A stretch of DNA of 64,000 nt from a bacterium OM1 bin76 (GTDB taxonomy: Bacteria > Actinomycetota > Acidimicrobiia > Spongiisociales > ZC4RG35). Positions within the stretch are counted from its first letter, which is position 1, and each line of letters starts with the position of its first letter. Made by a program: the position numbers and the translations under genes. The stretch spans positions 62,001 to 126,000 of the forward strand of contig MPNA01000004.1 in the NCBI GenBank assembly GCA_002238785.1, given 5' to 3'. Shown here one piece after another: positions 9,574 through 18,159 of the stretch. The notes beneath the pieces were generated by a model that saw nothing but the letters and a program-made list of their open reading frames with translations, made no database searches and had not been told where the DNA came from.

Positions 9574-10343
9574 TGGCCGCCCACCGCATGCTCGTGCTGC
9601 CCACCGGTACCTGCTACCTGGCCGAGTTCCGGACGAAGCTGGGCGGGTCGAACAACGAGGTCGGGGTCCCGATCGCCATCTTCGCCATCGAGACTGACGA
9701 CGGGTGGGTGGTGTTCGACACCGGGTGCGATCCGGATGTGGCGACCGATCCCGTGGGAACATGGGGACGGCTGGCCAAGGCCTTCCGGATGGAGATGTCA
9801 GACGCCGACCACCCTCTGGCTCGCTTGGCCGAGGCGGGCATCGCGATCGCCGACGTCGCCCATGTCGTGGTGTCACATCTGCATATGGATCATGCCGGCG
9901 GCATCCGGTTCTTCCCCGATTCCACCGTTCACCTGCAACGGGCCGAGCGTCGGTGGGGCCAGTTCCCCGACCGGTTCGGAGCCCCGGGCTTCATTCGCAA
10001 CGACTTCGACCGGCCCGAGATCAACTACCGGTACCACGAGGGGGATATTCAGGTCGTCCCCGGCGTCAATGCCATCCTGACCGACGGACACACGCCGGGA
10101 CATCAGTCGCTGGTGGTCGACCTGCCGTCGGGTCGTTTCGTCCTTACCGGCGACGCCGCCTACCGGCGGGACCAGATCGACCGGCGCCTCCCGCCGCCCA
10201 CCACCACCGACGAGTTTGCGGCCATCAGGTCGCTGGCCCGGCTCAAAGGCTTCGAAGACCGCGACGGAGCAACGATTCTCGTGGCGCATGACATCGAGCA
10301 GTGGGAGACCACCCTCAAATCACCCCACGGCTACTACGAATAG
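9573..10343 (+). CDS. metallo-beta-lactamase-fold hydrolase, lactonase-like
   Basis: MBL-fold metalloenzyme of 256 aa resembling N-acyl-homoserine lactonases such as AiiA and AttM. The zinc motif is SHLHMDHAGG near residues 100-109, followed by DGHTPGHQSL and the bridging Asp in LTGDAAY. It probably hydrolyses a lactone or another ring ester formed in the pathway; true quorum quenching is possible but not suggested by the context. The start at 9573 overlaps the previous stop (TGATG). Confidence 0.87.
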   Translation: MAAHRMLVLPTGTCYLAEFRTKLGGSNNEVGVPIAIFAIETDDGWVVFDTGCDPDVATDPVGTWGRLAKAFRMEMSDADHPLARLAEAGIAIADVAHVVVSHLHMDHAGGIRFFPDSTVHLQRAERRWGQFPDRFGAPGFIRNDFDRPEINYRYHEGDIQVVPGVNAILTDGHTPGHQSLVVDLPSGRFVLTGDAAYRRDQIDRRLPPPTTTDEFAAIRSLARLKGFEDRDGATILVAHDIEQWETTLKSPHGYYE

Positions 10344-10353
10344 GGAGGCGCCC

Positions 10354-10713
10354 ATGGGTTTCACCGATTGGAACGAACAGGAAGGTTTCGAGGCGTTTCC
10401 GGGCGACTTCGTGTGGAACGTCACCGGCCAGGACCTGCAGGTAATTCGCGCCGAGATCGCGCCGGGGACCGACTTCGGCCTCCATACCCACCACCAGGAG
10501 CAGATCATCTGCGTGTTACAGGGACAACTCGAATTCACGGTGGACGGAGAGACGCGGATCGTCGGACCCGGCCAGGTGATCCACGCCCCGCCCGGCGTCG
10601 AGCACGGCGGACGGGCGGTGTCGGACGACCCGGTAATCACCTTGGAGGCCTTCTCGCCGCCCCGGGTGAACTTCAGCCACAACCAGGAGATGGTGTTCGA
10701 GGACCCCGTATGA
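10354..10713 (+). CDS. small cupin-domain protein
   Basis: Single-domain cupin of 119 aa. Motif 1 is seen as HTHHQEQIICVLQGQLEF and motif 2 as GPGQVIHAPPGVEHG, with His and Glu residues placed to bind one metal ion. Small cupins serve as isomerases, dioxygenases or auxiliary proteins in sugar and aromatic catabolism. Position between an MBL hydrolase and an SDR, with 4-10 base junctions, suggests it acts on the same intermediate. AGGGAGG precedes the ATG. Confidence 0.85.
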   Translation: MGFTDWNEQEGFEAFPGDFVWNVTGQDLQVIRAEIAPGTDFGLHTHHQEQIICVLQGQLEFTVDGETRIVGPGQVIHAPPGVEHGGRAVSDDPVITLEAFSPPRVNFSHNQEMVFEDPV

Positions 10714-11498
10714 GAGGGCTGAGAAGTCGCAGAGCCCTCGTCACCGGCGCCAGCGCGGGCATCGGTCTTGCAACAGCCCACCGACTGGCCTCCGAGGGCG
10801 TCAATCTGGCGGTTGTCGCCCGCGGCGAGACCCGACTGTCCGAAGCAGCGACCCACATCGCCCAGACGCACGGAGTGGAAGTGACACCAATAGTGGCCGA
10901 CCTCGCTGTGCCGGAGGCGCCGGACCGAGTGGTAGGTCAAGCGGCAGATGCCCTCGGCGGGATCGACATCCTGGTCAACAACGCCGGTTCCTCGCCGTTC
11001 GGCAGCCTCGAAGCCGTCACCGACGATGACTGGTCGTCTTCGATCGACCTGAAGCTGATGGGCTACGTGCGGTGCACGCGGGCCGCCTTCGCGATCATGA
11101 AAGAAGGCGGAGGCGGGGTGATCGTCAACGTCGTGGGCATGGCAGGGCGCTCGGCGTCTCCCGCCTACGTGCTCGGCTCCCTCAACGCCGCGTTGCTCCA
11201 CTTCACCAAGTCAGTGGCCGAACTGGGCGGCCCCCACGGCATCCGGGTGATGGCCGTGAATCCCGGCCTCACCACCACCGATCGTATGGAGGAAGCCATC
11301 GAGGTCTGGGCCCGGGACGCCGGGATGACCAACGAGGCCTTCCGCTCCTCCTATCTGAAAGACAAGGTCCCCCTGGGTCGGCTCACCACGCCTGAGGATG
11401 TGGCCGAAGCGGTTGCCTACCTGTGCTCGGACGCCGCCGCGCCGGCTACCGGCTCGGCAATCCAACTCGACGGAGCATCCACCCGCGGGGTGTTCTGA
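10710..11498 (+). CDS. SDR family protein lacking the usual Ser and Lys of the active site
   Basis: Rossmann-fold short-chain dehydrogenase/reductase-type protein, 262 aa. The cofactor motif TGASAGIG and the NNAG motif are intact. At the catalytic positions the usual Ser after strand beta5 reads NVVGMAG, and the YxxxK motif reads YVLGS, so the Tyr is kept but the Lys position holds Ser. Either chemistry differs from classical SDRs or the protein belongs to a divergent clade. The ATG overlaps the cupin stop (ATGA). Confidence 0.85.
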   Translation: MRGLRSRRALVTGASAGIGLATAHRLASEGVNLAVVARGETRLSEAATHIAQTHGVEVTPIVADLAVPEAPDRVVGQAADALGGIDILVNNAGSSPFGSLEAVTDDDWSSSIDLKLMGYVRCTRAAFAIMKEGGGGVIVNVVGMAGRSASPAYVLGSLNAALLHFTKSVAELGGPHGIRVMAVNPGLTTTDRMEEAIEVWARDAGMTNEAFRSSYLKDKVPLGRLTTPEDVAEAVAYLCSDAAAPATGSAIQLDGASTRGVF

Positions 11499-11500
11499 CC

Positions 11501-12703
11501 ATGGAAGGAAAGCGGTTCATCCGAACCATTTGCCTGCAAGACATCCTCTCCTACGGACCAAACGCCGTTGAACTGGCCTTGGAACCACTGAACGTACTGA
11601 TTGGACCGAATGGCTCCGGCAAGTCGAACCTCATCAACGTCCTGTCGGTATTGAGGGGAGCACCTCGCAATCTGCCGGAGACCATCCGAAGAGGAGGAGG
11701 CACCAACGAGTGGCTCTGGAAGGGACGAGACCAGCTTGCTCCCGCCTCGGTGGAGATCACCGTAGAAAACCCGACTGGGATCATGCCGCTCAGGTATGGC
11801 TTGGCGTTCACGCAGGTGCGAAACCGATTCGAACTCTATGATGAAACACTTGAGGACGAGGAACCACAGCCCGGTCATGAGAAACCGTTCTTCTATTACA
11901 GGTACCAGCGAGGCGATCCTGTCATCAACATCACGTCTCCGTACGACGAGACAGTATTCCTAAAACGCCGTCTTGAACAAGCGAAGGTGGATCCGGAGGA
12001 GTCGATTCTCTCGCAGCGCCGCGACCCTGATTTGTATCCCGAGTTAACCTCCTTTGCCACACAGATTGAGCGGATAGGCATCTATCGCGAATGGAATCTG
12101 GGAACGGACACTCCATTTCGCTTGCCGCAGAACGCTGACCTTCCACAAAGCACTCTGCTGGAGGATGGCACCAATCTCGGCTTGGTATTGAACAACCTGA
12201 TGAATCGCCCCCCGGTCAAGCGCGAGATAATGCAACGCATGCGTACCTTTTACCCTGGCATCGAAGACATAACCACGACCATAGTGGGCCGCACAGTGGA
12301 AGTGTTTTTCCACGAAGGCGGTCTACGACATCCCATTCCCGCAGACCGACTCTCGGAGGGCAGCCTTCGATTTCTCTGCCTGCTCGTCGTGCTCTGTCAC
12401 CCTGAGCCCCACTTGATAACGTCTATCGAAGAGCCGGAGTTGGGTCTTCATCCCGACATAATTCCTGACATAGCGGATTTGCTGGTCGAGGCATCGAAAC
12501 GCACTCAGTTGGTTGTCACCACCCATTCAGACATACTCCTTGATGCACTTACGGACGTTCCTGAATCTGTAATCGTCTGTGAAAAACGAGAAGGAGCAAC
12601 GCATCTCCGTCGATTGGAAAGAGAGAACCTCAAGCTCTGGTTGAAGAGGTACAGACTGGGAGAACTCTGGTCAAAAGGTGAAATCGGCGGCAACAGGTGG
12701 TGA
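11501..12703 (+). CDS. AAA family ATPase (SMC/OLD-like, COG4637 type)
   Basis: ABC-class ATPase of 400 aa with an SMC/RecF-like head. Walker A is GPNGSGKSN at residues 35-43, after the strand NVLIG. Walker B with adjacent catalytic acid is SIEEPELGLHP near residues 306-316, and the H-loop-like VVTTHSD follows. Such proteins typically pair with a downstream DUF4276 or TOPRIM-like effector in suspected defence modules. Here the downstream partner is decayed (12706-12923). The gene starts two bases after the SDR stop, has visibly lower GC than its neighbours and no metabolic link to them, which suggests acquisition into the operon. ATG at 11501 was chosen because the upstream extension lies inside the SDR gene. 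Confidence 0.85.
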   Translation: MEGKRFIRTICLQDILSYGPNAVELALEPLNVLIGPNGSGKSNLINVLSVLRGAPRNLPETIRRGGGTNEWLWKGRDQLAPASVEITVENPTGIMPLRYGLAFTQVRNRFELYDETLEDEEPQPGHEKPFFYYRYQRGDPVINITSPYDETVFLKRRLEQAKVDPEESILSQRRDPDLYPELTSFATQIERIGIYREWNLGTDTPFRLPQNADLPQSTLLEDGTNLGLVLNNLMNRPPVKREIMQRMRTFYPGIEDITTTIVGRTVEVFFHEGGLRHPIPADRLSEGSLRFLCLLVVLCHPEPHLITSIEEPELGLHPDIIPDIADLLVEASKRTQLVVTTHSDILLDALTDVPESVIVCEKREGATHLRRLERENLKLWLKRYRLGELWSKGEIGGNRW

Positions 12704-12705
12704 GG

Positions 12706-12923
12706 GTGCAAATATATGTTGATCACACTTGATGGTCCAGGTCATAGAGTCCTGTTTCGTGGCGGATCGAGAAGCTATTGCCGATTTCTACGGTTGCGGC
12801 TTCCGTTCAAAGGCCATACGGCAATGGCCGGAGCGAGGGGGGTCTCAGGGGGACGTACTCTCCAGATTTCTCCAACCGAACAGTGGGACAGCCCCCGGAA
12901 GTTCGGTTCTTCCCAAGAGATGA
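12706..12923 (+). pseudogene. decayed DUF4276 partner of the AAA ATPase
   Basis: Directly after the ATPase stop a GTG opens VQIYVDHT and meets a stop at 12730-12732. In another frame, starting at about 12726, the translation HLMVQVIESCFVADREAI then DFYGCGF and QGDVLSRF matches the central conserved part of DUF4276 proteins as I remember it (HLMVQ, ME, W, LAD, FYG). The N-terminal region between the two pieces and the C-terminus are missing, so an internal deletion of a few hundred bases plus truncation is the simplest reading. The family assignment is by motif recognition only. Confidence 0.55.
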
Positions 12924-12930
12924 CCGCCTG

Positions 12931-13677
12931 ATGTCCGAACTCAGCCTGACCCGGCATGGCAATGTGGCCAGGGTCATCATCGACCGCCCCGAACGCAAGC
13001 ATGCCTGGTCGGTGTCCATGTGGACCCAGATGGCAAAGCTCATGGGCCGGTGCGCCCGCGACGACTCGGTGCGGGTGGTCCTCGTGACCTCCACCGGCGA
13101 CCGCGTGTTCAGCGCCGGGGCCGACATCGAGCAGTTCGGCGGGGCCGGGCCGGCCTCGGTGCGAGAGTCACTGAAGGGAGTGGAATCGGTGATGGCGTCA
13201 ATCGAGGCATGCCCCCAGCCGGTGATCGCCGTGGTAAGCGGCGCCGCCGTGGGCGCCGGGACGGAGGTTGCCGCGGCCTGCGACATCCGGATAGCCTCCG
13301 ACCGGGCGTGGTTCTCGATCCCGGCGGCGACATTGGGGATCGTCATTACCAAAAACGACATCGCCCGCCTAGTCCGGGGGGTGGGAGGGTCCATGACTCG
13401 CGACATGCTGCTCACCGGCCGGCGGTTGACTGCCCGGGAGGCAGAGCGGGTCGGTTTCGTCCGCTCGGTCCACAGCCCGGCTGATCTCGACGCGGCGGCC
13501 ATGGATCTCGCCGCCGAGGTCGCCTCGCTGGACGGATCGGCGCAGGAGGCGATGAAAGCGCATCTGAACGACCTGGGAGCCGTGAGGTGGGATGAAGAAG
13601 CCTGGGGCGCCTCGTTGGAGGCGATAACGTCACCTACCACCCAAAGACGCATCATGGCCAGGTTGGGAGACACATGA
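12931..13677 (+). CDS. enoyl-CoA hydratase/isomerase family protein
   Basis: Crotonase-fold enzyme of 248 aa. The two oxyanion-hole segments are SAGADIEQF and SGAAVGAGTEVAAACD. It would hydrate, isomerise or cleave the CoA ester made by the PaaK-like ligase upstream; the exact reaction cannot be told because the catalytic Glu positions are not clear by eye. The ATG at 12931 was chosen as the family-like N-terminus (MSELSLTRHG); the reading frame is open further upstream through the pseudogene. The stop overlaps the next hydantoinase (ATGA). Confidence 0.88.
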   Translation: MSELSLTRHGNVARVIIDRPERKHAWSVSMWTQMAKLMGRCARDDSVRVVLVTSTGDRVFSAGADIEQFGGAGPASVRESLKGVESVMASIEACPQPVIAVVSGAAVGAGTEVAAACDIRIASDRAWFSIPAATLGIVITKNDIARLVRGVGGSMTRDMLLTGRRLTAREAERVGFVRSVHSPADLDAAAMDLAAEVASLDGSAQEAMKAHLNDLGAVRWDEEAWGASLEAITSPTTQRRIMARLGDT

Positions 13678-15035
13678 TCGGCGTGATCCGCAACGGACGC
13701 CTGGTCACCGGGGACGGGGTGATCGAAGGCGACATCGGTTTCACGGACGGTGTCATCGACCGGATCGGGACCGCCCTGGGAGGAGCAACGATCGCAGATG
13801 TCGACGGCGCCTGGGTGTTGCCGGGAGCCATAGATCCCCACATCCACATCTCGTTGGGCGGATACGCCATCACCGAGCCGTTGCTACACGATCTCCACCA
13901 AGCCGCCCGGGCAGCCCTAAGAGGCGGGGTCACCACCATCGGAGCATATGCGCAGCGCACCCCCGCTTCCACGGTAGCCGAGGCGGTGGAGGCCGAGATC
14001 GGCCGGGCGGGGGACGGGGTTGCCACCGACTATTTCATTAACGCCCTGCTGATACCCGGGGACGACATTGAGGAAACGGTGGCCCGGAGCGCCGCGGTGG
14101 GCGTCACCTCCTTCAAGACCATGGTCGCCTACGCCCGCCGAGGTTTGATGCTCGACGACGCCTCGATCTGCCTCCTCATGGAGCGGGCCGCCGAAGTGGG
14201 CGGGGTGACTCTGGTCCACGCCGAGAACGGCGGCGCCATCGACTACCTGGATGCGGTGGAGCGGAACCGGGGAGTTACCAACGCCAGTTACCTGCGCAGC
14301 CAACCGCCGGATTTGGAACCCGAAGGCATGAACCGCACCGCTTTGTTCGCCGCTCTCACCGGGGGCCGACTCCATTTCGTCCACTGCACCTCGGCTCAGG
14401 GTGCGGCCATGCTGGGAAATCTGAAGGATTCGGGAGCATCGGTGACTGCCGAAACACAAATCCACTACCTGTTGCTCACCAACGACGAGGTGCTCGAACG
14501 CGGCCCGCTGGGCAAGGTCGGCCCGCCCCTGCGGGACCACGGGCACCAGGCTCTCCTGTGGGACGCCCTAGCCGACGGCCGGATTGATCATCTCTCCTCG
14601 GACCACTCGCCCAAGAGCCTGGAAGTGAAGCTTTCGGCCCCCAATATCCTCGACGCCACGTACGGGGGGATCGCCGGCACCGGCGTGATGCTGCCTCTCG
14701 CCTTCAGCGAGGGGTTCGCCAAGGGACGCCTGACCATCGAACGACTTGCAGAGGTCACCTCCACCAGGGCGGCGCAGATCTACGGGATCTACCCGCAGAA
14801 GGGTGTCCTGGCGGAAGGCTCCGACGCCGACCTGGTCGTCATTGCGGAAGGCCGGCCAGAGGTGCGGTTGACCCACGACAACCTCGAACCGGCTGCGGGG
14901 TACTCGCTCTTCGACTCGCTCTCCACCGGCGGCACGCCGACACTGGTGATACGGGGCGGTTCGGTGGTTCTCTCCGACGGCAAGTTGGTGGGACCCGAGA
15001 ACGGGCGGTACCTGGCGCGGTACCCGAAGGCATGA
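13674..15035 (+). CDS. dihydropyrimidinase/hydantoinase-like amidohydrolase (2)
   Basis: Second cyclic-amide hydrolase, 453 aa. It keeps the metal set H56 and H58 (DPHIHIS), K148 (TSFKTMVAYA), H182 (HAENG), H237 (VHCTS) and D310 (SSDHSPKS). It is clearly divergent from the paralogue at 8191, so a different ring substrate or stereochemistry is likely. It is coupled by ATGA overlaps to the enoyl-CoA hydratase before and the D-aminoacylase after. Hydantoinase followed by N-acyl-amino-acid deacylase is the order expected for ring opening then release of a free amino acid. Confidence 0.9.
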   Translation: MIGVIRNGRLVTGDGVIEGDIGFTDGVIDRIGTALGGATIADVDGAWVLPGAIDPHIHISLGGYAITEPLLHDLHQAARAALRGGVTTIGAYAQRTPASTVAEAVEAEIGRAGDGVATDYFINALLIPGDDIEETVARSAAVGVTSFKTMVAYARRGLMLDDASICLLMERAAEVGGVTLVHAENGGAIDYLDAVERNRGVTNASYLRSQPPDLEPEGMNRTALFAALTGGRLHFVHCTSAQGAAMLGNLKDSGASVTAETQIHYLLLTNDEVLERGPLGKVGPPLRDHGHQALLWDALADGRIDHLSSDHSPKSLEVKLSAPNILDATYGGIAGTGVMLPLAFSEGFAKGRLTIERLAEVTSTRAAQIYGIYPQKGVLAEGSDADLVVIAEGRPEVRLTHDNLEPAAGYSLFDSLSTGGTPTLVIRGGSVVLSDGKLVGPENGRYLARYPKA

Positions 15036-16612
15036 GCCTCGACCTGCTGATCAGAGGGGGCCGGGTCTATGACGGGAGCGGTTCGGCCTGGATCAGAGCG
15101 GATATCGGTATCGAAGACGACACCATTACGGTCCTTAGGGGCGACACCGCCCACTTGGAGGCAGGTCGCGTCATCGATGCCGCCGGCCTGGCCGTGTGTC
15201 CGGGTTTCATCGACATGCATGCCCATTCCACCATGGCGATCCTGGGCGATCCGGCCCACGAGGCCAAAGTCCGCCAGGGGGTCACCACCGAGTTGATCGG
15301 GGTGGACGGCAACTCCTACGCACCGTTTCCGTCCGCCGCCGACCTGGACGGGTGGAGCGTGATGAACGCCGGTTTGGACGGGCGCCGCCCGCCCGGGCTT
15401 GGATGGAGTTCGGTTGCCGAGTACCTCGATCTCTATGACAGGTCGGTACCTGTGAACATCGCCTATGTGATCGGCAACACACCACTGCGAGTGGCCACCG
15501 TCGGCTGGTCGGATGTCGAACTCACCCCCGAGGACGTGGCCGCCCAGAGGCATCTGCTTCAAGAGGGTCTCGACCAGGGCGCCTTCGGTTTCTCGACGGG
15601 ACTGACTTACCCTCCCGGCAGTTTCGCCGACATCGACGAACTCACCGAATTGGCGGACGTGGCTGCCCGAAGCGGCGCCTTGCACGTCTCCCATGTGCGC
15701 TACGGGGCGGGGTACGCCTTCACTGACCCATTCCGTGAGGTGATCGAGATCACCCGCCGCACCGGCGCCGCCCTGCACATCTCCCACTACGCCTCACTCT
15801 CCAAGAAGGACGGCGAGTTCCACGAGCTGTTGGGCATCGTCGAGGAGGCCCGGTCGGAGGGTCTCCAGGTCTCCTTCGACGCGTACCCATACAACCAGGG
15901 TGGCTCGCGGGCGCAGGTGGCCCTCCCCGAATGGATTCAAGACGGCGGGCCCGACCGCCTCATGGAGCATCTCTCCGATGCGGGCTCACGGGGAAAGATG
16001 CGAGAGGAGGCAGACCCCCGGCAGAGCCGCTGGCGCAATCCCACCGGCTGGCACCTCAGCGGTTTCGAGAACCCCGACTATCAACATTTCGAAGGTGTTC
16101 CCCTGGACCGGATAGCCGCTTCCATGGGCCTCGACCCACTGGATGCGCTCTGCGACCTCCTCCTCGCCGAGAACCTCGGCCTGTCCTACGTCGGCCACGA
16201 CTCCAACAACATGAAGACGGTACGCAAGGTGCTCAGCCACGACCTGTGTGCCGTGGGAAGCGATGCGCTGCTGGTGGGCGCTGCGCCCAGCCCGCGCACC
16301 TACGGCACCTTCCCCAAGATGCTGGGCGGCCTCGCCAGGGATGAAGGCCTAATGACCACCGAGGACGCCATCCGCAAGATGACCTCCTACCCCGCCGGAC
16401 TACTGGGCATCACCGATCGCGGGATCATCCGCGACGGCGCCAAGGCCGACCTCGTGATCTTCGATCCCGCCACCGTGGGAAGCGCCGCCTCTCTGGAGGA
16501 TCCTTGCCAGTACCCCACCGGCATTCCACACGTAATCGTCAACGGTGTGCCGGTGGTCGACAACCAACACCGCACCGGCGCCACTCCCGGCCGGGCCCTC
16601 AAGAGGACGTGA
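15032..16612 (+). CDS. N-acyl-D-amino-acid deacylase-like amidohydrolase
   Basis: Amidohydrolase-superfamily enzyme of 526 aa in the D-aminoacylase family. Visible elements are DMHAHSTMAI (H63 and H65), the GVTTELIGVDG segment typical of the family, SHVRYG, HISHYASL and VGSDALLV. It would remove an acyl, carbamoyl or formyl group from the linear product of the preceding hydantoinase, giving a free D-amino acid or amine. It starts at an ATGA overlap and ends two bases before the aminotransferase start. Confidence 0.88.
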   Translation: MSLDLLIRGGRVYDGSGSAWIRADIGIEDDTITVLRGDTAHLEAGRVIDAAGLAVCPGFIDMHAHSTMAILGDPAHEAKVRQGVTTELIGVDGNSYAPFPSAADLDGWSVMNAGLDGRRPPGLGWSSVAEYLDLYDRSVPVNIAYVIGNTPLRVATVGWSDVELTPEDVAAQRHLLQEGLDQGAFGFSTGLTYPPGSFADIDELTELADVAARSGALHVSHVRYGAGYAFTDPFREVIEITRRTGAALHISHYASLSKKDGEFHELLGIVEEARSEGLQVSFDAYPYNQGGSRAQVALPEWIQDGGPDRLMEHLSDAGSRGKMREEADPRQSRWRNPTGWHLSGFENPDYQHFEGVPLDRIAASMGLDPLDALCDLLLAENLGLSYVGHDSNNMKTVRKVLSHDLCAVGSDALLVGAAPSPRTYGTFPKMLGGLARDEGLMTTEDAIRKMTSYPAGLLGITDRGIIRDGAKADLVIFDPATVGSAASLEDPCQYPTGIPHVIVNGVPVVDNQHRTGATPGRALKRT

Positions 16613-16614
16613 AC

Positions 16615-17955
16615 ATGACCGGACTGGACAAGTTGATCGCCGACCTGAAGACGGCCCACGCCGCCCGCAATCCGCGGTCGGAGGCCGCTTTCGAGCGGGC
16701 CCTGGCGGTCATGCCGGGCGGCAACTCGCGCACCCAGCTTTATTTCGAGCCGTTTCCGTTCTACGTCGACCGAGCGGAAGGCGCATACCTCCACGATCTC
16801 GACGGCCATCGTTACCTGGATGTCGTCAACAACTACACGAGTCTGATCCACGGCCACCCCGATGCCGAGACGGTCCGGGTAATAGCGGAGCAGGCTGCCC
16901 GCGGCACGGCCCATGCCGCGCCGTCACCGTCGGAGATCGAGTTGGCCGAGGAGATCACATCCCGCGTGACCAGCATGGAGAAGGTGAGGTTCACCAACTC
17001 GGGCAGCGAGGCCGTCCTCTACGCCATCCGCCTCGCCCGGCATGCCACCGGACGCCCCGACGTGATCAAGGTGGAGGGCGGATATCACGGAGGCAACGAG
17101 TCCGTGCAAGTCAGTGTGAAGCGCTTGGGCGCCGACCAACCGGCGGCCCTGCCGGAGGAAGGAGTCCCCGAGAGCGTGGCCAGCGCCACGCACGTGATCC
17201 CCTTCGACGACATCGACGAGGCCGTCCGTTTGGTCGGAGAACACGGCGCCACCTCGGCTGCCCTCATCGTCGAACCCATCCAGGGCTTCGGTGGTGGTTT
17301 GAGGCCCCCGGAGGGCTACCTGGAGGCGATCTCCAAGGCCGCCGCCGACACCGGGACACTGGTGATCCTCGACGAGATTCAAACTCTCCGGTACGCATAC
17401 GGCGGCATCCAGCAGACCCTGGGCCTCACGCCTGATCTCACCGTCCTCGGCAAGTTGATCGGCGGAGGCCTTCCGGTCGGCGCCTTCGGTGGTTCGGAGG
17501 AACTGATGGCGATGACCGATCCACGAGGCAACCAGGTGATGACCCAGAGCGGCACCTTCAACGCCAATCCCCTGACGATGGCCGCAGGAGTACACGCCGT
17601 ACGCAAGCTCACCCCGAAAGCCATCGAACGGCTCAACGCCAACGGCGACGAACTACGGGCCTGGATCAACGAAGAGTGCGCCCGGCTCGGGCTGCCGCTC
17701 ATTGCCGGCGGCTATGGAAGCCTCCTGCAACTACATGTGGGATCTGACCTGCCGACCAGCTACCGGCAGGCCAAGACGCTGACAACACAGCCGCTGACTG
17801 CCCTGTTCTACCTCTTCATGGAACGCGGCGTCTTCACCGCACCGTCGCGAGTGATAATGGCGCTCTCAACCGCGATGAGCGACGCCCACCTCGACGAACT
17901 CCGCCAGGCCACCGCCTCGTCGCTCGATGTTCTTTCGGAAGTGATGTCCATATAG
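16615..17955 (+). CDS. class III aminotransferase, glutamate-1-semialdehyde aminomutase-like
   Basis: PLP-dependent fold-type I enzyme of 446 aa. Motifs seen are NSGSEAVLYAIRLAR (phosphate-binding region), LVILDEIQTLRY (Asp to the PLP ring nitrogen) and LTVLGKLIGGGLPVGAFGG, which carries the Schiff-base Lys. A true hemL is unlikely because of the catabolic surroundings; a beta- or D-amino acid transaminase removing the amine released by the deacylase is more plausible. Last gene of the block. AAGAGGACGTGAAC precedes the ATG. Confidence 0.88.
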   Translation: MTGLDKLIADLKTAHAARNPRSEAAFERALAVMPGGNSRTQLYFEPFPFYVDRAEGAYLHDLDGHRYLDVVNNYTSLIHGHPDAETVRVIAEQAARGTAHAAPSPSEIELAEEITSRVTSMEKVRFTNSGSEAVLYAIRLARHATGRPDVIKVEGGYHGGNESVQVSVKRLGADQPAALPEEGVPESVASATHVIPFDDIDEAVRLVGEHGATSAALIVEPIQGFGGGLRPPEGYLEAISKAAADTGTLVILDEIQTLRYAYGGIQQTLGLTPDLTVLGKLIGGGLPVGAFGGSEELMAMTDPRGNQVMTQSGTFNANPLTMAAGVHAVRKLTPKAIERLNANGDELRAWINEECARLGLPLIAGGYGSLLQLHVGSDLPTSYRQAKTLTTQPLTALFYLFMERGVFTAPSRVIMALSTAMSDAHLDELRQATASSLDVLSEVMSI

Positions 17956-18122
17956 CCCGGTCTTATCCGACTCGAGATCAAACGAGTCGGATATGTGGAG
18001 CCGCTCCCACGAACTCCCACTCTTGCTGTGTCCTTATCCACCGGATACGGCCCACAACATCCTGCTCACATCATCATCACCAGCTTCGAGGCAACCCGGA
18101 CTTCGACAGTTCCTGCTATTAA

Positions 18123-18159
18123 CCTTGCAAATCTGGAATCCTATGCCATAATTGCAAGG
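18123..18159 (+). promoter_or_regulatory. perfect inverted repeat around a -10 box before the DUF4143 gene
   Basis: CCTTGCAA (18123-18130) and TTGCAAGG (18152-18159) form perfect 8-bp arms separated by 21 bases. A -10-like CATAAT lies at 18147-18152, 7 bases before the ATG at 18160, so the second arm touches the start codon. The layout suggests a repressor site over a promoter for a leaderless mRNA. Confidence 0.5.

Noticed and set aside
10354-10713. Quorum-sensing or quorum-quenching role for the lactonase-like gene and cupin neighbours
   Set aside because: No LuxI/LuxR-type gene is present and the neighbours are catabolic, so a pathway lactone is the simpler substrate.
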